A program made the position numbers and the translations under genes. Below are positions 57,801 to 64,000 of a stretch of DNA of 64,000 nucleotides, in pieces. The stretch's first letter is position 1, and each line of letters opens with the position of its first letter. Source of the DNA: Cladorhizidae sp. MBARI D1340-BT2 (lineage: Eukaryota; Porifera; Demospongiae; Poecilosclerida; Cladorhizidae); assembly GCA_028752905.1 (NCBI GenBank), contig JAQNBH010000012.1:24141816-24205815 (forward strand), given 5' to 3'. The notes beneath the pieces are model-generated. The model saw only the letters and a program-made list of their open reading frames with translations. It did not search any database and was not told the origin of the DNA.

Positions 57801-59476
57801 AGATGCATCATTAAAAATTGATTAGAATTTTGATAATTAGTTTTATAGTAGCTTAGTCAATGGCAGAAATGGGTGGAGTATAGTTTGTTCCAGCTCAGTT
57901 TAGTGCACTATATATAGAGAATGGGTTCTGGGTTACTTTTGTTCAAAAAATTATCCTAACACCCTACTCTCTATATAGAGCACACCAAGTAATCATACTA
58001 ACCCGACACACTCAACACTCCCAGGACTCCTAGAAATGTCTACGGGTGCATTCATTTTCTGGTCGAATGTTCCACCTGGAGGCATCCCCTGTCAGCTGTT
58101 TTTGATATTTTTCCACAGGTGAGGGATGGCAGGACTCCAAGCACCTGAAGGCACCCTCTTGGGGGATGTTCGGAGCATAGCCTCAAGAAAGAAATAGCAG
58201 GCAGAGTAGCTGACCTAGTCAGTGATTAAACACCCACTCTAGAATAGAGAGAAATAGCAGGCAGGGTAGCTGGCCTAGTCAGTGATTAAACACCCACTGA
58301 CTTGAATAGGGTGAGTCACTCCCTTCAAGTGGTTTTTAAATGACTTTCTATACTTGTCAAGTTGTCTGAGCAAAATAAACAACTCATTCAGCATGACTTG
58401 GCAAATATAAAGATGGATTACATCACCGTGATCAACTCTCTGTATATAAATAGAGCTAAAGGGTATTTGAAGGCTAAATATTCAAACTTGTGTTTTTCGG
58501 TATTCGTCAATATTTTTCTCAGAGCTCTTCTAACCCAGGGCCACCTCCTTGTGCTAGTGCTAGAGACTCTCAAGATGAATCAGAGAACTCAGAGACTGCT
58601 TGCTCAGTAGCACCACTTTTTCCCCTCACTCTCATCTTTGCTGGTATCTGCACACTTTTAAGTCTACCACCGTTTTCTCTGTTCAACCCTTTTTGCTTTT
58701 GGATAGCAATAGCACATGCATAGCTCTCCTGTGTTATCACTGTCCATATTCCATCCGACTCTTTTTTTAATTTTAGTTTTCATCGTATCATCTCGCCCTT
58801 CCAACGATGGTGGAGAGAAGTTATCTGTTAAGATACTTTTTTGCTTGGATTGTAAACTTTGTTTGCTAGTTGGGCATCTGTTAGACTTCTAGCATTAGCT
58901 AGGCACTGAATTATAAACAAGTTGGTTGGGTTGTCCCCACCCATAATTTTCTTCTTCCTCACCTCTTCTTTCTAGCCGACATGAAAGTTGTGAAGAACAT
59001 TGTGACTTCGCTGGCATCTGAGTGGTCGGCCACTTGAGCTGAGTTTTAGATTTAGCTAAGACATTTTGTTCTATGGTTTGTCGTACTCTGAGATATTTTG
59101 TCTAGAGGTTGTCTTCTCTACCTCACAGGACACTAAAAGATGCTGTCGTTATTTAAGAAGATGTAGTAAGCTGCTTCTGAGCTTTTACTAGCCATTACGT
59201 TGTAGCTAAAGGGAGCCAACTTTAACCAGGCATGTCAGAAATATAAATTGATTTTGCTTTGTTGTTGTTATTTCTCAATCAGGATTTGGAAGGGGAGGGG
59301 TGGGATACTTCAGGACTCTTAGCCATAAACCAGCAAGTTTCATCCTGATGTATGCAGCTGTCTAACTTTGGGGTCCTACCTCAGATAGGACATCATGACT
59401 GAGGTAGTAACAGCAGACAAGTCTCATATGCAATAATGACGACATGTATGCATATGTACTATACTACTGTACTTAT
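54807..59476. other. Long stretch without a recognised gene
   Basis: Mostly A/T-rich. It includes three imperfect copies of a roughly 60-bp CAGGCC...TTCTCCC repeat at 55950-56105 and a two-copy AGAAATAGCAGGCAG repeat at 58187-58310. An isolated 72-codon frame at 57607-57825 has amino-acid-like composition but no recognised family. No promoter, RNA gene or transposon ends were identified. Confidence 0.4.
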
Positions 59477-60590
59477 TCATTGTGTGTGATAAGCTTTGAA
59501 GCAATCCATAAGGCACATTGCAGGATGGTTGTGACAGGTGCTACACTCGTACAAAAGGTGACATTTGCCACCCTCATTTCTTCTGCTACGATCAATACAC
59601 TCCTTCCTTGAAAGTGATGCAGTAGGAGCAGGCGCTCGCCACTCGTGAGGCTTGACATGGAGGTTGATCTTAGTGCGTTGAGCTCTAATAGAGAGAGTGA
59701 TCACTGATATATGTATATATATGAGAATTGTAGATGTATTGCCTTACACTAACTAATTTTAAACATTCATTGCTTGGATTTTTTGGAAGCCTTTTCATTG
59801 ATGTTGGTACCAAAAACTGCAAGAGTTGGTCAGTAAAAAAGAGAGGGAATAAGTCCTCTGGTGTCCGGGGTGCCATTCATAGATTACATCCAAGTAAAGG
59901 GTGCTGGAGTGGGAGCTATGTCATTTGTGATAATGGTTGTACAGTACCTTATACTCACAAAATAATTATAAACAAGAAATGACCTTTTCCAACCTCTGTC
60001 CAGGTATACTGCTGCAAAGTGACTGACACTACTAGTACTCTTTCTCTCCGTTATCCTATTCCACCCCTTCTAGTTCCAAAATCCACACTACTGCCACTGT
60101 ATAGCATTGTACTCCCAAGCTACTGCTACCCACTCCTATCCTACTGCTACCCACTCCTATCCTACTGCTACCCACTCCTATCCTACTGCTACCCACTCCT
60201 ATCCTACTGCTACCCACTCCTATCCTACTGCTACCCACTCCTATCCTACTGCTACCCACTCCTATCCTACTGCTACCCACTCCTATCCTACTGCTACCCA
60301 CTCCTATCCTACTGCTACCCACTCCTATCCTACTGCTACCCACTCCTATCCTACTGCTACCCACTCCTATCCTACTGCTACCCACTCCTATCCTACTGCT
60401 ACCTGCTTGCATATCACTAATTCCCATTCTACCCTGACCAGTGCTATTGGCTCGACCCCCATCGAAATACCCACACCCTAGTTTCTTCATTACCCTCACT
60501 ACTTTCCCCATAGCTGTCACTACTTGTACAATCAGTTTCACTACTGCACTCATTCACACTCTCTACCTGATCAGTTTCCATATCAGACAT
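59477..60590 (-). pseudogene. piggyBac-type transposase relic
   Basis: Minus strand, three separated pieces. 60590-60440: ATG then an acidic Ser/Glu-rich peptide (SETDCTSSDS), like piggyBac N-termini. 59876-59780: RTPEDLFPLFFTDQLLQFLV, the usual opening of the piggyBac DDE domain. 59640-59477: a cysteine-rich tail with KCHLLYECSTCHNHPAMCLM and CFKAYHT, the piggyBac C-terminal zinc-binding domain. The catalytic core between the last two is missing, and a 21-bp minisatellite separates the first two. Tail pieces occur in two frames. Inactive. Confidence 0.7.
60117..60403. repeat. 21-bp minisatellite
   Basis: About 14 nearly identical copies of CTACTGCTACCCACTCCTAT plus C. Being a multiple of three it keeps several frames open; these are artefacts. 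Lies inside the piggyBac relic. Confidence 0.96.
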
Positions 60591-60799
60591 CATTGCTATG
60601 CACTCTTTTGATTAGAATTTTCTGGCCATTTTTTACTCCATTTTTTACTGAAGCCAAAAAGCAACTGCTAGTTTGTTTGCTTACAGCTGGATCATGGCAC
60701 CCATGCGCCTCAGTTGTGGTCATGTTCACCTACAACATTTTGTGGTTGTTGTACATAGATAATAATAGCAGCTGCTGTTGACATAAGAGTTAATTACTT

Positions 60800-62672
60800 A
60801 AATGACCTTAAGGGTTAAGAACTTAATATTTAATCTAAAGATAAATTTTTTAAATAATCTAAAGATAGATTTTAAGAGCAATCTAAAGATAGATTTTAAG
60901 AACATAATATTTAATGAATGTTTAATGTTGAATATTTAATGATTTAATATTTAATCTAAAGATAAATTTTAAGAACATGAAAGGAAACAAGAATTTACCA
61001 AAGCAGAAGCATTTATAGGGACCCTTTAAGTGTTATATTGTGGTGTTCATTGGTAAAGGATCATGTAAATGTTTGTATGGATTGGTAAAGGGTTTTCATT
61101 GGTAAAGGGTCATGTAAATGTTTGTGGTATTCATTGGTAAAGGGTCATGTAAATGTTTGTGGTATTCATTGGTAAAGGGTCATGTAAATGTGTCATGTAA
61201 ATGTTTGTGGTATTCATTGGTAAAGGGGAAGGGGAAAGGGAAAGGGTCATGTAAATGTTTGTGGTATTCATTGGTAAAGGGTCAGGTAAATGTTTGTGGT
61301 ATTCATTGGTAAAGGGTCATGTAAATGTTTGTGGTATTCATTACATTAGTAAAGGGTCATGTAAATGTTTGTGATATTCATTGGTAAAGGATATTCATTG
61401 GTAAACGGTCATGTAAATGTTTGTAATATTCATTGATAAAGAGTCATGTAAATGTTTGTGGTATTCGGGTCATGTAAATATTTGTGGTATTCATTATTCA
61501 TTAGTAAAGGGTCTTCATTAGTAAAGGGTCATGTAAATGTTTGTGCTATTTAGGCCACTGCTATTCATTGGTAAAGGGTTGGTAAAGGGTCGTGTAAATG
61601 TTTGTGGTATGCATTGTTAAAGGGTCATGTAAATATTTCATTATTCAAAATTTTCATTATTCATTAGTGAAGCATAGTAAAGGGTCATGTAAATGTTTGT
61701 GGTATTCATTGGTATATTCATTGGTAAAGGTTTGTGTAAATGTTTGTGGCATTCATTAGTAAAGGGTCATGTAAATGTTTGTGGTATTCATTGGTAAAGG
61801 GTCATTTAAATGTTAATGTTTGTGGTATTCATTGGTAAAGGGTTCATTGGTAAAGGGTCTTGTAAATGTTGGTGGTATTCACTAGTAAAGGGTCATGTAA
61901 ATGTTTGTGGTATTGAGGTATTGATTGGTAAAGGGTATCGTAAATATTTGTGGTATTCATTAGTAAAGTGTCATGTAAATGTTTGTGGTATTCATTAGTA
62001 AAATGTCTTGTAAATGTTTGTGGTATTCATTAGTGAAGGGCCATGTAAATGTTTGTGGTATTCATTAGTAAAATGTCTTGTAAATGTTTGTGGTATTCAT
62101 TAGTAAAGGGTCATGTAAATGTTTGTGCTATTCATTTGTAAAGTATTCATTGGTAAAGGAGCATGCATTATGGTCTTCATTGGTAAAGGGTCATGTAAAT
62201 CTTTGGTAAAGGGTCATGTAAATGTTTGGTAAATGTTTGGTAAAGGATCATGTAAATGTTTGTGGTATTCATTAGTACATTTTCATTTTCATTAGTACAG
62301 TAGTAAAGGGTCATGTAAACGTTTGTGGTATTCGTTGGTAAAGGGTCATGTAAATGTTTGTGGTATTCATTAGTATTTATCATTAGTAAAGGGTCATGTA
62401 AATGTTTGTGGTATTCATTCGTAAAGGGTCATGTAAATGTTTGTGGTATTCATTGGTAAAGGGTTCATTGGTAAAGGGTCATGTCAATTTTGTGGTATTC
62501 ATCTTAGTAAAGGGTCATGTAAATGTTTGTGGTATTCATTAGTAAAGGGGGTATTCATTGGTAAAGGTTCATTGGTAAAGGGTCATGTAAATGTTTGTGG
62601 CATTCATAGGTAAAGGGTCATGTAAATGTTTGTGGTATTCATTAGTAAAGGGTCATGTAAATGTTTTTTGGT
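60800..62672. repeat. 35-bp minisatellite with AT-rich flank (locus B)
   Basis: Same arrangement as 38690-39675: an AT-rich flank (AATCTAAAGATAGATTTTA, AACATAATATTTAATGA), then AGCAGAAGCATTTATAGGGA, then about 45 degraded copies of GGGTCATGTAAATGTTTGTG with GTATTCATTGGTAAA. Many units are truncated or fused. The array is cut at its right end by the LTR at 62676. Confidence 0.93.
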
Positions 62673-62675
62673 ATT

Positions 62676-62895
62676 TGTTATAATTAAGTGAATTGTATGA
62701 CATTATTGTTCAATAGTCCGGACTCTAAATAAACGTTTTTAGTGTGTCACGTGTGATGTACAGATAGTGAGATCAAGATGTCTTCATATAAGGTCTGTTG
62801 TCTTTGGTTGTTAGTTTACTAGTTGATTAAGGACTTTCACGGTTGTTGAAGAGTGAAAGAACTATAACCTTAGGGTATTAAACAAGGTTATAACA
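62676..62895 (+). repeat. 5' LTR (220 bp)
   Basis: Starts TGTTATAA and ends TTATAACA, the TG...CA inverted ends typical of LTRs. It contains an AATAAA signal at about 62727 and CACGTG at about 62748. Immediately downstream, TGGCGACGAGG (from 62897) is a likely tRNA primer-binding site. Confidence 0.75.
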
Positions 62896-62951
62896 TTGGC
62901 GACGAGGATCATAATGGATTGACACGGATTATTACGAAAAGAGTTTTCGAA

Positions 62952-63720
62952 ATGGCAGTGCATGGTTCAATGTCTGCCTCTACTTCAGCGAACGAGGACT
63001 GGAGAGCCGATCTAGAAAGGCTGGAACAGTACTTTGTAGCAAACAGTGTGACTGAGTGTGACTGAGGCCGACAAGAAGCGAGCTATACTATTGATTGTTT
63101 GTGGTTCCAAGACCTACCAACTCATTAGAGATTTAGTTTCCCCTACCAGACCAGGAGAGATGGCATACACTGACCTTGTGGAGTTAATTATTAAACACTA
63201 CTGTCCCAAACCTTCTGTGATCATGCAGCGTTATAAATTCAATTCTCGAGTTTGTGCTAAGAATGAGTCCATAGCTGATTACGTGGCAGCACTAAGACAA
63301 CTCACTGAATTTTGTGAGTTTGGGGCTACTCTTGACCAGATGTTAAGGGATAGGCTGGTCTGCAGTGTCAACGATGAGAAAGTACAGTTAGCAGAAGTTG
63401 ATTTAACCTTCTCACGTAGCTTACAACTAGCCCAGACAATGGAGACCGCGGAGAGAGACACGCGACAGTTGCAGGGAGCTCAAGGAACCTCTGTCTTGTT
63501 CACTCATAGCAAGGCATCTAAGAAGCCTTTTACTACTTCTCGTCTCCAGAAGTGTGTTTGTTTCCGGTGTGGTAACAGTCATTTAGTCGTTGGAAGCAGA
63601 ATGCCGAGCATGCAAAAAGAAAGGACACATCGCCCGGGTGTGTCGCTCGAAAATGAAGTCAAGAGGACAGGATAATTCAAAGTCACAGTATCGTTCGACT
63701 AGTACCAATTACGTAGAGGA
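62952..63720 (+). pseudogene. gag of the Ty3/gypsy element, disrupted
   Basis: An ATG at 62952 opens the frame. A 10-bp tandem duplication (TGTGACTGAG at 63047-63056 and 63057-63066) shifts it and creates a TGA. The rest of the capsid-like region is open to about 63590. A CCHC zinc-knuckle region follows at about 63555-63645. The first knuckle starts (CFRCG), but its second half is lost, and a second knuckle (CRACKKKGHIARVC) is in another frame. So gag has at least two breaks. Confidence 0.75.
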
Positions 63721-64000
63721 AGAGCAGTCTAGATTGGTGGAAGATGGTGCTTATGGAATATTCACAGTAACGGACACATCATCCAAGCCATTATTCGTGC
63801 ATATGAACTTGTGCGGATCCGTTGTGAAAATGGAAATTGATACAGGAGCAGTATTCTCTATTGTGAGCGAAGAGACTTACAATGGTATCAAGAGATCGGG
63901 AGTGACCTTACCTCTGGAGGAATCCGACGTACTCTTAAAAACATATACTGGTGAGGCCTTACCTGTACTGGGCAGGGTAGTGGGGTTGCTAAGGTTGACC
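63721..64000 (+). CDS. Start of pol: retroviral-type aspartic protease
   Basis: Continues in the frame of the second zinc knuckle. An aspartic protease active-site motif D-T-G-A is at 63839-63850, preceded by a hydrophobic strand and followed by SIVSEETY, as in Ty3/gypsy pol. It is open to the window end. Reverse transcriptase, RNase H and integrase would lie beyond 64000. Confidence 0.75.

Larger units (their letters stand above)
62676..64000 (+). mobile_element. Ty3/gypsy-type LTR retrotransposon, 5' part
   Basis: A 220-bp 5' LTR is followed by a primer-binding-like TTGGCGACGAGG, then broken gag and the start of pol. The element runs off the window, so the 3' LTR and target duplication cannot be checked. 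It is inserted at the right edge of the 35-bp array. Confidence 0.82.

Noticed and set aside
57607..57825. 72-codon open frame
   Set aside because: Amino-acid-like but no recognised domain, splice context or repeat; not enough to call a gene.
60019..60553. SYCYPLL or SSRIGVG repeat proteins
   Set aside because: 21-bp minisatellite artefact within the piggyBac relic.

Overview
This is a eukaryotic, almost certainly metazoan, chromosome segment. It has spliceosomal GT-AG exons of two conserved animal genes, many different minisatellites, and several classes of DNA transposon and retroelement, most of them broken. The compact transposon introns (71 and 74 bp) and the transposon mix would suit an early-branching animal such as a sponge or cnidarian. 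That placement is an inference; no species can be named from the window alone.

Host genes, both on the + strand. (1) 447-1351 holds three consecutive exons of a PIKfyve-type FYVE-finger protein. The third exon has an in-frame TGA, and one zinc-ligand Cys of the finger reads Phe. (2) From 10084 to about 54806, about 15 exons spell most of an M1 aminopeptidase of the puromycin-sensitive (NPEPPS) type, in order and in one orientation. Splice sites are mostly kept, but most exons carry a lesion: one-base or dinucleotide slips, nonsense codons, and an 8-base loss that removes the second His of the catalytic HEXXH. The exons expected between 46005 and 54642 were not found. This is either an unprocessed, decaying pseudogene copy or a poorly polished assembly; I favour the pseudogene.

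The introns of the aminopeptidase are filled with tandem repeats, nearly each with its own unit: 51, 33/34, 34, 64, 35, 46, 80, 68, 35, 70, 24, 30, 55 and 24 bp. The largest is a 10.8 kb array of about 317 copies of a 34-bp unit at 18661-29433. It stays in perfect 34-bp register from end to end and contains internal segmental duplications.

Mobile elements. Two hAT transposase relics (2359-4639 + and 48374-50579 -, the second inside likely termini 48091/51067). A Tc1/mariner transposase at 4939-6202 (-) that is open across two small introns but has Glu at the second catalytic Asp. A LINE-type reverse transcriptase relic (7870-9605 -). A TA-flanked Tc1/mariner element with long inverted ends (32175-34845) with a nested MITE (33999-34218). 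A TTA-flanked Harbinger-like element (40408-42055) cleanly inserted in a 70-bp minisatellite. A piggyBac relic (59477-60590 -). The start of a Ty3/gypsy retrotransposon with a 220-bp 5' LTR (62676-64000, cut by the window end). Two loci, 38690 and 60800, share the same 35-bp repeat array and the same flank, so that repeat looks like part of a dispersed element.

No tRNA, rRNA or CRISPR was seen. The best candidates for something unusual are the phase-locked 34-bp array, the 68-bp array whose every unit carries donor- and acceptor-like signals, the heat-shock-element-like motifs in front of the hAT transposase, and the intron-bearing Tc1 gene.
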